Below, in pieces: positions 23,395 through 35,319 of a DNA stretch of 64,000 nt; positions within the stretch are counted from its first letter, which is position 1; each line of letters starts with the position of its first letter. The notes beneath the pieces were generated by a model, which ran no database searches, was not told where the DNA came from, and saw only the letters and a program-made list of their open reading frames with translations. This DNA comes from Patiria pectinifera (taxonomy: Eukaryota > Echinodermata > Asteroidea > Valvatida > Asterinidae). The translations under genes and the position numbers were made by a program. The stretch is from positions 29,390,392 to 29,454,391 of the forward strand of contig CM057142.1 in the NCBI GenBank assembly GCA_029964075.1. The letters are read 5' to 3'.

Positions 23395-23755
23395 AAAAAG
23401 TCTCCGGTTTCTGGTATGGAGCTTGTGCAAAAAGTGGTGCGGCGACGCGGCTTTTTTTTTTTTTTTACCTGACTTTTTTGCTTCAAATGTCGGCTGGTGA
23501 CTGCAAATGGTGCCCGACTAAACTTAGTGCAAATATATGGGAGTCCAGAGAGGCCACATAAAGCTTATTCTCGATCATAACCCCATCTAAAAACACGTTG
23601 AAATTGCGCAGCAGCAGAATTCCAGTCAAACCAGTGAGTTTGGCGGTTTTGAGGCATCATCTTTCATTGAAAAAAAAAGTTTTTCATTTTGCCGACGCGC
23701 ATGGCTACGGCGACGCGCGCGCATACCAGAAACCGGAGACTTTTTTTTTTTGGCC
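23395..23755. mobile_element. Harbinger-like MITE, AGGCCAAAAA ends, copy 2
   Basis: 361 bp with ends GGCC, A-run, then GTCTCCGGTTTCTGGTAT, and their inverse. TAA occurs at 23392-23394 and 23756-23758. The right arm (about 33735-33750) reads straight through with one TAA, giving a clean empty site. GC-rich 'cgacgcgcgcgc' lies inside. Confidence 0.92.
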
Positions 23756-24321
23756 TAAACAGAAAAGGTTACAATGACTTCGATGTAGTCCCTTCCTTTG
23801 GTATGAGGCTTGCGTTCCAGCTTTGAAATAAAACCGATGAATCAACTATAATGGCGTGGCGCCCGATGGACAGGGCTCATCTCCCTCGATCGATGACCAA
23901 ACGCAGAGGCAAAACCATTGAATAAAAAGGAGAAAAACGTATTAAAGATAAGTTGTGTTTTATAAAGCGCGCGTATTCACTATTTTTTTTTTTTTTTTTT
24001 TGCTGTTCAGGGTGCAACATCATCAGCATCTCCCCTGCTCACTGGGCCAATGAAACTTTCAAAAGACAATCTCAGCTCACTATCCAGCTCGATGCAGCCA
24101 TTCCGGCTCAAAAAAAAACATATCTCTGCCCTCGTAAGGTGCAAGAGTAAGTCAGATACCCGAGCCAAATATTTATGAGATTTGCCAGGTAGACACAAGA
24201 TTGCGGCAGAAAGTAATGATGCCATACTATACTGTGTACTAGAATTTAAAAAAAAAAACAAGAAATGCAGCTTGTGATCGAGTCTCGTCAATATCACCAT
24301 CAAATCACAAAGCACCTTCAT

Positions 24322-24583
24322 CAGGCCCGGATTAAGTGTTGCGTAGGCCCGAGGCACCAGTGTGTCGTAGGCCCTAATCCGCACCAGGCCAAGTACCAAC
24401 TTCATTTTGATGTTCTAAGCAAGACAGGCCAAACTGATAGCTCTAAAAGCCTGTTGGCACACTGTGGTATTTTTGTAGGCCCTCAAATTGTTCGTAGGCG
24501 CTCAAATTGTTCGTAGGCCCCCAACTTTTTCGTAGGCCCTATACGCACAGTGCCTACTGTGCCTTTTGGGTAAACCGGGCCTG
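24322..24583. mobile_element. hAT-like MITE, CAGGCCCGG ends
   Basis: 262 bp foldback with ends CAGGCCCGG(A/T)TTA and repeated GTAGGCCC. Perfect 8-bp duplications ACCTTCAT lie at 24314-24321 and 24584-24591. In the mirror (about 32.95-33.18 kb) the element is present but internally shortened and its ends are eroded. Confidence 0.92.
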
Positions 24584-24599
24584 ACCTTCATTAATAGCT

Positions 24600-27550
24600 A
24601 CAGACTCACAATGAATTATAAAGTCGATAAATATACTGGCTGATTCTCATTTGTTGGGAATCTCTCCCCAGCCTATATTGGGAATGGGGAGGGCCTTCAA
24701 GTATTCAGTATATGAAAACATAACATCACTCGATTGAATACACGGAGATCGAGATATCTTTAATTCACAGATCCACTTCAAATATTATTAATACACCACT
24801 TGTTGCATTACACATCATAACCGTTACAACCATTTTTACGGGCACTGAACAATCAATTTAACGGACATCTTTGAGGTTTTTGTTTACAATGTACCTACAT
24901 TCTTGAGTGCATTATTGAACGTAATTGATTTAAACAATCCTCCTATGATGTGTGGGTTTTTTATGCTTGATTCTATTGTAAAGTGCCATGATCATCAGTT
25001 TGGAGTAAATCCACTTGGGGTTGATAACCGCATCTCAGACGAGCAAGGGTAATGCCTATGTCACTTTATTAGCACGGTTGAAACTTCAAGGAGCAATGTA
25101 GAGGCAAGCAAACTACAAATAAAACAGATGTATACTGTGTGTGCTGCTACTCAACACTTACATTATGGGAGGGGGGTTTGCTTGAACTCAGTACTAACTC
25201 CGGGGGAACGTCTCGCACAAACACAAACAAGGTGCTTAAGGCAATACAAAATCGTCAAAACGATAAAGAAAAACTTGTTAGAACTACAAGCATTTCCAAA
25301 ATAATGCTTGGGAAAACCACCTCAAAATGTGTAGCTATATGCAAAGTCCTAGTAATTAAACAAGTGCGAGTGCACAATAAGCTCTGGCCGTCTTGCATGA
25401 AAGTCTTGCATGAAGTCTATCAAAATGATCCCTGCCAGAGCTTAAAATGCGACGCCAAAAAATACGACGCCGATGGCACATATTGAACACCATACTTTAT
25501 ATTTATACCTAGATTTATCCGGTTCGTTAGTGTGACGTCATCTCAACTTAACCATGCGTATTTCACACGGTGTAGCACAGCACGAATGGTACCGGAAGTT
25601 AACGCAACTTAAGTTTTTAGCAAATGGGCGCTTGGTGCGGGCGCGTGTATAACGAAGTCACCAACGAACCGGATAGCGATTTGTGATAAATAACAAGTGA
25701 CTATCAGTTAACATCACTGCACATATTTTGCCTTTATTTACAATATTTTCATAAACATCTTTCCGAATTCTAACAAACAGTTTTTGTTAAGTATTTAAAA
25801 TTATTTTGTGTGTTGTTGTTTTTTTGAAAATTAAAATTTGGAAGTTATATTTTATGGGAAACTTAGGGGGCTTATTTTGGTCAATTTTCGGGGGCAGACA
25901 TATGCAAAATAAATGCGCATGCGCATTAATTGAAACAAAATAGGTGTTCCGAAAACCGTGAGCAAAAGTGTATTATGACGACGGCATGGCATTTCATCAA
26001 TTAGTCAATTATTTTTGGTCAACTTAGGGGGCTTATTTTGGTCCATTATTTGGTCAATCTTCGGGGACAGAGAGACCGACCGACCGACCACCATGTATAA
26101 GCTCCTGCTAGAGCTCAAAAAGACAAATAGCTTAAAAGGTGAATTTAATGGATTTTTTTTTGGGGGGGGGACTGAGTTTCCATCCGATGTGTTGTTGATT
26201 CTGGATGCTGTTGATGTGAATTCAAATGAAGAAAACGGTTCTCCAGACAAAACATGACGTAAAACTACATATCCCTGGTTTACTGTTGTGTAGAAAGGGA
26301 GGAAAAAACAAACAGCAAATATCACTAAGTGCTTTTTTTCTGTCTCTTGCTCTCGGAAACAACATTATGTCCATTACCGCGTTGAAAGCCATTTTAAATC
26401 CATTAGAGCCTATTATTGTCTTATCCGTCCTCGTCCGTACTGTACATCAGTCCCGTGTCTTCGCTCATCCCCATCCCCCTATAACCAAGGGGGTTGGCGA
26501 TAGCGACCTCCCTTTGGCAAAACCTTGAGAAGGAAACACAAAGCATTGTGGGAACGTCACTTGCCAATCCTACATGAATTATTGAACCTATAGAGATCAC
26601 CAGCTCCCTTGGATAGGGCGGTTCCGAGGTTTCTTGTCTGTGCTGTTTTGTCCCTGGATAAGGTAATTATACAAAAGTTGTGCTGTATCTCTTTGCTTCA
26701 GGTTGTTCTCATTGTCATGTTTACTCGTAGTGGTAAATGTACTTCTCGAGCCATGGGCGGCCATACTGGGGAAGAACGGGGAGGGGCATGTCCCCCCCCC
26801 CCCCCCCCGTCAGGGACGCCAATGGTGATGTTCTCCCAATAACTTATACCTGTGCGTACAGATTTCAGACAAAAGTTTGAACAGCACCGCTTGAGTCAGA
26901 AAGAGTCAAGCTCCCCACCCTCTAGTCCCCTACCTCCCTTGTATTATTGACTGGTCCCCCGTCCTCCAATATTGACAAGAAATCGCTGCTCCTGTCCCGA
27001 GCTCTTGTAATTTTCTTATATTCTGTTTATGAAATACATAGTCATAGGCCCTATATATAGTAAATCTAGTGTCTGTGTGAAGTCACAAAGGATGTCGAGG
27101 TGGAGGAAGCTGTTTATTTGAATTGTTAGACCGTTGTGTTTTTCTTCTCATTTAATTGTTTTAAGGCCCAGACTTTTTTTTACATAATTCAATATTGAAA
27201 TAAAAGTTGTTCATTTAAATCAAAAACTGCTATAATGAGCTTCTATATGCAATGCGAACCACGACAAATTTTAAGGCAGACATTTTTAAAATGCATAATC
27301 GCATATGCTATGAAGACAACGTAGACAGATATTATATATACATATATATCACAAATGAAAGCCTATAAGTTGAGTTATAATATGAGATGGATGTGATAAT
27401 GTGTAGTGAGTAGTAAATAGACTACAACTTTTCATGAAATCAACTAATTAAAGTCACAAATCATTATACAACTGTTGCCTGCTGTGACAGGGTCCATGGT
27501 GTTTTGTACGCCCGAGGGTGCAAATGGCACCCGAGGCGAAATTTTTTATT
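24600..27550. other. Intergenic DNA, no gene supported
   Basis: A 115-residue frame at 25139-25486 is broken in the mirror (about 32.1-32.4 kb). 25512-25676 is an inverted-repeat unit with TATCCGGTTCGTT ends. Two direct repeats of CTTAGGGGGCTTATTTTGG lie at 25863 and 26023. Around 26745-26820 lies another G/C-run MITE fragment. The rest shows nothing recognisable. Confidence 0.55.
25512..25676. mobile_element. Small MITE candidate, TATCCGGTTCGTT ends
   Basis: Inverted ends TATCCGGTTCGTTAGTG and TATCCGGTTCGTTGGTG about 160 bp apart, each followed inside by a GACGTC/GACTTC-like stretch. The mirror is at about 31.85-32.00 kb with more decay. Target duplication not resolved. Confidence 0.55.
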
Positions 27551-27552
27551 TT

Positions 27553-28061
27553 GTTATACCATGGTAATAGATTCCAAGCGTCTGAAATTGTGGACTTCCT
27601 CCAGTTGCCGTGTAGTAATAGCGGAAGTACTATTTTGAAAAGATCCGTGATTACTGCACCGTGAATATTCACACATTTTTTTCACTGCACAGAAACACAT
27701 ATTTATTTACCTTTTTACTGAATTTACTAATCCATTACTCCCTGCCCCGTTACGAGCCAATCACAGCTGCGACCATATTCTAAGCGCGCGCGTCCATCCG
27801 ACATGTGTACGCGCGCGTGCTCGCTGTCTGAAGCCTCTAACCCGGGCTATTTTTATTATTACAAGGCGATACAAGTACAACACTTCAACAGTTCACCAGT
27901 GGGGACGTTCACCAGTGGGGACGATCAAGGTAATGTATCCCGTGCGGTACATCACTCATGTACCATGGTGTGTACCCTGACACCATACATGCGTGTTTGT
28001 GGCACATCACATGCTCGGTTCTCGACCAATAACACATCACGATCTATTACCGAGGTATAAC
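27553..28061. mobile_element. CpG-rich inverted-end element beside GPCR, left
   Basis: Inverted ends GTTATACCATGGTAATAGAT and GTTATACCTCGGTAATAGAT are 509 bp apart. The interior holds a CCAAT-containing stretch and a GCGCGCGCG run near 27783-27815. The element ends about 50 bp past the probable stop codon of the receptor fragment. The mirror is 29458-29960. Target duplication is unclear. Confidence 0.6.
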
Positions 28062-28110
28062 AAACATGTTTTGTTTCATTTTCACCGTGCTATTTGCTCC
28101 CTCCTTTGTT

Positions 28111-28448
28111 TCACGCCGTGGAGTCATTGGTTCCCGATGTGGACGGTGCGATTTTGTTGGATGACATAACCGTCCTGCCAAAAGCACCGGTGCCTCTCCA
28201 GTCGCTGGTAGTCGTGTCGTCGCTCCCACGAACTTTACGGCGTAGAACTTGGGCAGGTAGAGGCAGAACAGGGTCAGGTAGGCGTTGAGAATGACCGCGT
28301 AGCAGACGGTGGCCACCTTGTGCAGCGCGGCCACGGCCGTGGCGTAGACGGGCACCGCGGCCAGGCACAGCACCAGGTGGAATAGACGCTGACCGCGATG
28401 AACTTGGATTCGTTGTAGTTGCTGGGCACCTTGCGGGCCTTGAAGGCG
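28111..28448 (-). CDS. Class C GPCR, C-terminal exon fragment, left
   Basis: From the gap edge the minus strand reads AFKARKVPSNYNESKFIAVS, matching the third intracellular loop and start of TM6 in metabotropic glutamate and related receptors (AFK.RK.P..(F/Y)NE(A/S)KFI). In another frame it continues LVLCLAAVPVYATAVAAL and then TLFCLYLPKFYAVKF, the TM7 (F/L)xPKxY motif of class C. A one-base discrepancy separates the two parts (after VYS), and another probably lies just after TM7. In that last frame the tail is Ser/Thr-rich and ends NDSTA with TGA at 28111-28113. Codon third positions are strongly G/C. TM1-TM5 are missing at the gap. Subfamily not assignable. Confidence 0.75.
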
Positions 28449-28948
28449 NNNNNNNNNNNNNNNNNNNNNNNNNNNNNNNNNNNNNNNNNNNNNNNNNNNN
28501 NNNNNNNNNNNNNNNNNNNNNNNNNNNNNNNNNNNNNNNNNNNNNNNNNNNNNNNNNNNNNNNNNNNNNNNNNNNNNNNNNNNNNNNNNNNNNNNNNNNN
28601 NNNNNNNNNNNNNNNNNNNNNNNNNNNNNNNNNNNNNNNNNNNNNNNNNNNNNNNNNNNNNNNNNNNNNNNNNNNNNNNNNNNNNNNNNNNNNNNNNNNN
28701 NNNNNNNNNNNNNNNNNNNNNNNNNNNNNNNNNNNNNNNNNNNNNNNNNNNNNNNNNNNNNNNNNNNNNNNNNNNNNNNNNNNNNNNNNNNNNNNNNNNN
28801 NNNNNNNNNNNNNNNNNNNNNNNNNNNNNNNNNNNNNNNNNNNNNNNNNNNNNNNNNNNNNNNNNNNNNNNNNNNNNNNNNNNNNNNNNNNNNNNNNNNN
28901 NNNNNNNNNNNNNNNNNNNNNNNNNNNNNNNNNNNNNNNNNNNNNNNN
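28449..28948. other. Assembly gap of 500 N
   Basis: A run of exactly 500 undetermined bases at the centre of the inverted duplication. The round length suggests a default scaffold gap rather than a measured size. Both sides break inside the same exon of a class C GPCR, in opposite orientations. Confidence 0.99.
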
Positions 28949-29084
28949 TCCATTCTGTCAGCTATCCTAACCATCACCCGTCGAGTTGATCAGTCAGTTG
29001 GGGGACTGTACCTGGAACTCTTCTGTGCTCCTTCGGGCCTGGCTTCACATCCCCCGCCTCCCTGGTACTTATTCTCTGATACAA

Positions 29085-29424
29085 CCTGTTGCTTCTTCGC
29101 CTTCCAAGGCCCGCAAGGTGCCAGCAACAACGAATCCAGTTCATCGCGGTCAGCGTCAGCCACCTGGTGCTGTGCCTAGCGGTGCCCGTCTACGCCACGG
29201 CCGTGGCCGCGCTACTGAGTAGCCACCGTCTGCTACGCGGTCATTCTCAACGCCTACCTGACCCTGTTCTCTACCTGCCCAAGTTCTACGCCGTAAAGTT
29301 CGTGGGAGCGACGACACGACTACCAGCGACTGGAGGCACCAGTGCTGGCAGGACGGTTATGTCATCCAACAAATCGCACCGTCCACATCAGGAACCAATG
29401 ACTCCACGGCGTGAAACAAGGAGG
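29085..29424 (+). CDS. Class C GPCR, C-terminal exon fragment, right
   Basis: Mirror of 28111-28448 on the plus strand. It starts a little earlier in TM5 (CCFFAF), then shows QFIAVSVSHLVLCLAVPVYA and LYLPKFYAVKF. Compared with the left copy it has at least five extra small indels within about 200 bp, so no single frame runs through. That is far more damage than in the other exons of this arm. It is either poor sequence at a contig end or a decayed copy. Confidence 0.7.
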
Positions 29425-29457
29425 CAAATAGCACGGTGAAAATGAAACAAAACATTT

Positions 29458-29960
29458 GTTATAACTCGGTAATAGATCGTGATGTTTTATTGGTCGAGAA
29501 CCGAGCATGTTAGTAATGCCACAAACACACGTATGTATCATGTCAGGGTACACCCGTGGTACACCGTGATGTACCCCACAGGGTACGTTACCTTGATCAC
29601 GTCCCACTGTTGGGCGTCCCCACTGGTGAACTGTTGAAGTGTTGTACTTGTATCGCCTTGTAATAATAAAAATAGCCCCGGGTTGAGGCTTCAGACTGGC
29701 GAGCACGCGCGCGCCACATGTCGGATGGACGCGCGCCCAGATATAGTCCGCGAGCTGTGATTGGCTCGTAACAGGGCGAGGTAATGGATTAAGCAATTCA
29801 GTAAAAGGTAAATAAATATGTGTTTCTGTGCAGTGAAAAAAATGTGTGAATATTCACGGTCAGTAATCACGGATCTTTTTCAAAATAGTACTTCCGCTAT
29901 TACTGCCTTCTGGAAGGAGTCACAATTTCAATTGCTTAGAATCTATTACCATGGTATAAC
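29458..29960. mobile_element. CpG-rich inverted-end element beside GPCR, right
   Basis: Mirror of 27553-28061, with substitutions and small indels. Confidence 0.6.
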
Positions 29961-29999
29961 AAAATAAAAATTTCGCCTCAGGTGCCATTTGCACCTCAG

Positions 30000-32900
30000 T
30001 GCCTAAAGCATGATGGACCCTGTCACAGCGGAAGTATTAATTGTATAATGATTTGTGACTTTAATTAGTTGATTTCATGAAAAGTTGTAGTCTATTTACT
30101 ACTCACTACACATTATCCCATCCATCTCATGTTAACTCAACTTATAGGCTTTCATTTGTGATATATGTATATATAATATCTGTCTACGTTGTCTTCATAG
30201 CATAGCCGATTATGCATTTTAAAAATGTCTGCCTTAAAATTTGTCGTGGTTCATTACATATAAAGAAGCTCATTATAGCAGTTTTTGATTTAAAATGAAC
30301 AACTTTTATTTCAATGAATTATGTAAAAAAAAGTCTGGACCTTAAAACAATTAAATAGAAGAAGAAAAACACAACAGTCTAACAATTCAAATAAACAGCT
30401 TCCTCCCACCTCGGCATCCTTTGTGACTTCACACAGACACTAGATTTACTATATATAGGGCCAATGCCTATGTATTTCATAAACAGAGATATAAAGAAAA
30501 TTACAAGAGCTCGGGACAGGGCAGCGATTTCTTGTCAATATTAGGGGACAGAGGGACCAGTCAATAATACAAAGGGCGGTAGAGGGGACTAGAGGGTGGG
30601 GAGCTTGACTCTTTCATGACTCAAGCGGTGCTGCATTCAAACTTTTTGTCTGAAATCTGTACGCACAGGTATAAGTTATTGGGGAGAACATCACCATTGG
30701 CGTCCCCCTGACGGGGGGGGAGGCATACCCCCTCCCGTTCTTCCCCAGTATCGCCGCTCATGGGTCGAAGAAGTACATTTACCACTACGAGTAAACATGA
30801 CAATGAGGACAACCTGGAAGCAAAGAGAGATACAGCACAACTTTTGTATAATTACCTTATCCAGGGACAAAACAGCACAGACAGAGAAACCTCCCGGAAC
30901 CGCCCTATCCAAGGGGCTGAGTGATCTCTATAGGTTCAATAATTCATGTAGGAGTTGGCAAGTGACGTTCCCACAATGCTTTGTGTTTCCTTCTCAAGGT
31001 TTTTGCAAAAGGAGGTCGTGGTCGCCAACCTTCTTGGTTATAGGGGGATGGGGATGAGCGAAGATTACGGGACTGATGTACAGGTACGGACGAGGACGGA
31101 TAAGACATATAATAGGCTCTAATGGATTTAAAATGGCTTTCAACGCGGTAATGGACATAATGTTGTTTCAGGCAAGAGACAGAAAAAAGCACTTAGTGAT
31201 ATTTGCTGTTTGTTTTCCTCCCTTTCTACTGAACAACAGTAAACCAGGGATATGTAGTTTTACGTCATGTTTGTGCTCTGGAGAACCGTTTTCTTCATTT
31301 GAATTCACATCAACAGCATCCAGAATCAACATGGAAATCGGATGGAAACTGGAGTCCCACAGCAAAAATCCATTAAATTCACCTTTTAAGCTATTTGTCT
31401 TTTTTGAGCTCTAGCAGGAGCTTATACATGAGTGGTCGGTCGGTCAGGTCTCTCTGTCCCCGAAGATTGACCAAGCCAATGGGTACAAATAAGCCCCCTA
31501 AAGTTGACCAAAAATAATTGACTAATTGATGAAATGCCATGCCGTCGTCATAATACACTTTTGCTCACGGTTTTCGGAACACCTATTTTGTTTCGAATTA
31601 ATGCGCATGCGCGTTTATTTTGCATTATGTCTGCCCCGAAAATTGACCAAAATAAGCCCCCTAAGTTTTTCCATAAAAATATAACTTCCAAATTTTAATT
31701 TAAAAAAACCCTTAACAACTCACAAAATAATATTAAATACTTAACAAAACTGTTTGTCAGGAATTCGGAAAGATGTTTATGAAAAGATTGTAAATAAAGG
31801 CAAAATATGTGCAGTGATGTTAACTGATAGTCACTTGTTATTTACATCAAAATCGCTTCCATCGGTTCGTTGGTGACTTCATTATACACGCAACCGCACC
31901 CAAGCGCCCATTTGCTAAAAACTCAAGTTGCGTTAACTTCCGGTTCAATTCGTTGCTACGCTACACCGTGTGAATGACGTCACACTAACGAATCGGATAA
32001 ATCTAGATATTAATCCAAAGTATGGTGTTAAATTTAAAGCCATCGAGCGTCGCATTTTTGGCGTCGCATTTTCTGGCTCTGACAGGGATCATTTTGAAAG
32101 ATTTCATGCAAGACTTTCTTGCAAGACGGCCGGAGCATATTATGCACTCGCACTTGTTTAATTACCTAGGACTTTGCATATAGCTACACATTTTGAAGGT
32201 GGTTTTCCCAAGCATTATTCTGGAAATGCTTGTAGTTCTGAAAGTTTTTCTTTAACGTTTTGAAACAATTTTGTATTGCCTTAAGTACCTTGTTTGTGTT
32301 TGTGTGAGACGTTCCCCCGGAGTTAGTACTGAGTTCAAGCAAAGCCCCCTCCCATAATGTAAGTGTTGGTAGCAGCTTTACACAGTATACATCTGTTTTA
32401 TTTGTAGTTTGCTTGCCTCTACATTGCTCCTTGAAGTTTCAACCGTGCTAATAAAGTGACATAGGCATTACCCTTGCTCGTGTGAGCTGCGGTTATCAAC
32501 CCCAAGTGGATTTACTCCAAACCCCTGATGATCATGGCACTTTTAATAGAATCAAAGCGTAAAAAACCCACACATCACATAGGAGGATTGTTTTAAATCA
32601 ATTACGTTCAATAATGCCTCAAGATGTAGGTACATTGTAAACAAAAACCTCAAAGATGTCCGTTAGAATTGATTGTTCAGTGCCCGTAAATTAGTTTATG
32701 TAACGATTTATAATGTGTAATGCAACAAGTGTGGTGTATTAATAATGAATATTTGAAGTGGATCTGTGAATTAAAAGTATCTCGATCTCCGTGTATTCAA
32801 TCCGAAGGAGTGATCATTATGTTTTCATATACTGAGTCTTGAAGGCCCCTCCCCATTCCCAATATAGGGCTTGGGGAGAGATTCCCAACAAATAAGAATC

Positions 32901-33780
32901 AGCCAGTATATGTTATCAGACTTTATAATTCATTGTGAGTCTGTAGCAATTAATGAAGGTCAGGCCCAATGAACAATTTAGAGACGCCTACAGCGAACAA
33001 TTTGAGGACCTACAAAAATACCACAGTGTGCCAACAGGCTTTTAAGAGCTATCAGTTTGGCCTGTCTTGCTTAGAACATCAAAATGAAATTGGTGCTTGG
33101 CCTGGTGCGGATTAGGGCTCTACAGAAACACTGGTGCCTAGAGGCCTATACAACACTTAATCCGGCCCCTGATAGAAGGTGCTGTGATTTGACAGGTGAT
33201 ATTGACGAGACTCGATCACAAGCTGCATTTCTTGTTTTTTTTAAAAATTCTAGTACACAGTATAGTATGGCATCATTGCTTTCTGCCGCAAATCTTGTGT
33301 CTACCTGGCAAATCTCATAAATATTTGGCTCGAATTATCTGACTTACTCTGGCACCTTACGAGGGGCAGAGATATGTTTTTGTTTTTGCGCCGGAATGGC
33401 TGCATCAGGCTGGATAGTGAGCTGAAGTTGTCTTTGAAAGTTTCATTGTTGGCCCAGTGAGCAGGGGTGATGTTGATGATGTTGCACCCTGAACAGCAAA
33501 AAAAAAAAAAGTGAATACGCGCGCTTTATAAAACACAACTTATCTTTAATACGTTTTCTCCTTTTTATTCAATGGTTTTGCCTCTGCGTTTGGTCATCGA
33601 TCGAGGAGGTGAGCCCTGTCCATCGGGCGCCACGCCATTATAGTTGATTCATCGGTTTTTATTTCAAAGCTGGAACGCAAGCCTCATACCAAAAGGAAGG
33701 GACTACATCAAGTCATTGTAACCCTTTTCTGTTTATATTGGTCTTTCAAAATAAGGTTAACAATGAGTACACCTAACAAT
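30000..33780. other. Intergenic DNA, mirror of 23.8-27.5 kb
   Basis: No gene supported. It carries the mirror forms of the TATCCGG MITE, the GTAGGCCC MITE (shortened) and the G/C-run fragment at about 30.70-30.76 kb. The open frames here differ from those in the left arm. Confidence 0.6.
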
Positions 33781-33788
33781 GTAATTTG

Positions 33789-34125
33789 TTAATATCTGTA
33801 TCTGTATCTGTTAGCTTCTGTACAAAACGCCTGAATTGTGGCTTTCAGGTACAGCCTCATGGTGTATGTATGAGAATAACTGCCCGAAACACCAGGGCTG
33901 AACCCCTTCTCTTAGCGATAAGTGTTTGCTGGATAGGTGCATTTAGCTCAACACACAGGACCTACAGCTTTACATCCCATCCAAAGGACGAAGCAATAAT
34001 GGCTAAGTGCCTTGCTCAAAGGGCACCCAGGCCCGGAAAGCTTGAACCCACGCCACTGTTGCCTCTGAAATACCAGAGCATGGAGTCCAGTGTTCTTGTA
34101 ACCGCTAGACCATCTCACCCCCCAT
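33789..34125 (-). mobile_element. tRNA-derived SINE, ACAGAT tail, right
   Basis: Mirror of 23009-23325 with scattered substitutions. The apparent 113-residue frame on the plus strand is the SINE read backwards. Confidence 0.85.
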
Positions 34126-35319
34126 AATAAGAAGACACATTAAGTGATTTTGGTTGAACTGTAATCCGATACTTTTATGAAAGAATTAGTTAATGGAAAC
34201 ATTTTCCTCACATAGGACATGTTTTGTCCTGAGGCTCAGATTCTTGTACCATGGCCAGAAGCTCCAGTATTCAAGCTGCATTAACCACTCATGTGTGCTT
34301 AAATTGGTACAACGCCACCTTAATGTTGGGATCAGAAACTGACTCCTCTGTACAACACCAGAACATCACACTCTCCCACGTTTATGTTTGTTGACTATTA
34401 TAGTACAAATAATACATACAAAGACCAAAGTTGATTACAATGTTTTGTTTAGGCCTATTTAAAGAGATCTACTCAGTTCTGGTTCTATATCTTACAAAGA
34501 CAATTATTCAAAAATATTGAAATTTGGCTTTAAACTGCATTTTGTAAGACACCCACATAACAGACGATACTATCACTGTTTGTTCATTTGTATGTTAAAG
34601 GAAGATACAACATTTGCAAACATTAAAAAAGCAGAGAATGAGCAAATTGTCCACAAAATACCTTACTGGATAGTCTAAAGCATCTTGTAAAATTGTGGCT
34701 CTTGGTGTGCTCACATTTTCAAGAAAATTTGTATTTTTCCAACACTGCTCGGCCGACCAGCGTTGGAGAAAACTGGCTTTTTCAAAAACCTACTGCTTCT
34801 ATTTTTCATATTTAGATATTTCGCATTTTCTTTGCAATGGATGACACACTTTTTGAAAAGGATACAAGCCAGCTAGACTGATTCTCTGATCTTACAATTC
34901 CCCAAAGTCTATAAATTGCTCTGTTTCATCTTAAGAAGTGAGGGTCAGGGAACCAGACTACAAGAACATGATTGGTTTTCTTAGTTTTCCAACATCTACA
35001 AGCCCAAAACGTGAAACAAATCAGTTTAACAATATTTGCTATAACATACTAATCCTCCAAATCCATTTATGTCGGAAAAATTGCAGCAAAAGCAAAATGT
35101 TGGCCACATTCACTATTAATGGGCCTCACTTTCCGTTAATCAAATAAAGAACATCCTTGATTAAAAAGAGGAAAAAAGTACGTAGCATTATTACATAAAT
35201 GGTTCCTTTGGGAGACACTTTCTTATTGATTATTATACGTTAGGGGACAGTCTCCCTCTTGTTTTAACTACATTGCCTTATACGAATTTTTACCGTCGCA
35301 AATTAAAAGCAGTATTACC

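Larger units (their letters stand above)
1..28448 (+). repeat. Left arm of giant inverted duplication
   Basis: The reverse complement of this interval reappears at 28949-54629 in the same order throughout. Anchors seen directly are: the first bases against 54610-54629; exon 8409-8629 against 47583-47803; exon 10552-10797 against 45236-45481; the SINE at 23.0-23.3 kb against 33.8-34.1 kb; and the receptor fragment at 28.1-28.4 kb against 29.1-29.4 kb. Offsets between pairs drift because whole elements are present in only one arm. Position 1 still lies inside the homologous region, so the arm may continue outside the window. An assembly join of two haplotypes is the simplest explanation. Confidence 0.93.

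Noticed and set aside
25139-25486. 115-residue Lys-rich open frame
   Set aside because: Not preserved in the mirror at 32.1-32.4 kb; no splice context and no recognisable domain.
28111-28977. 288-residue open frame across the gap
   Set aside because: Most of it is unknown residues from the N run. Only the real bases on each side were used.
33786-34127. 113-residue open frame
   Set aside because: This is a tRNA-derived SINE read on the opposite strand.
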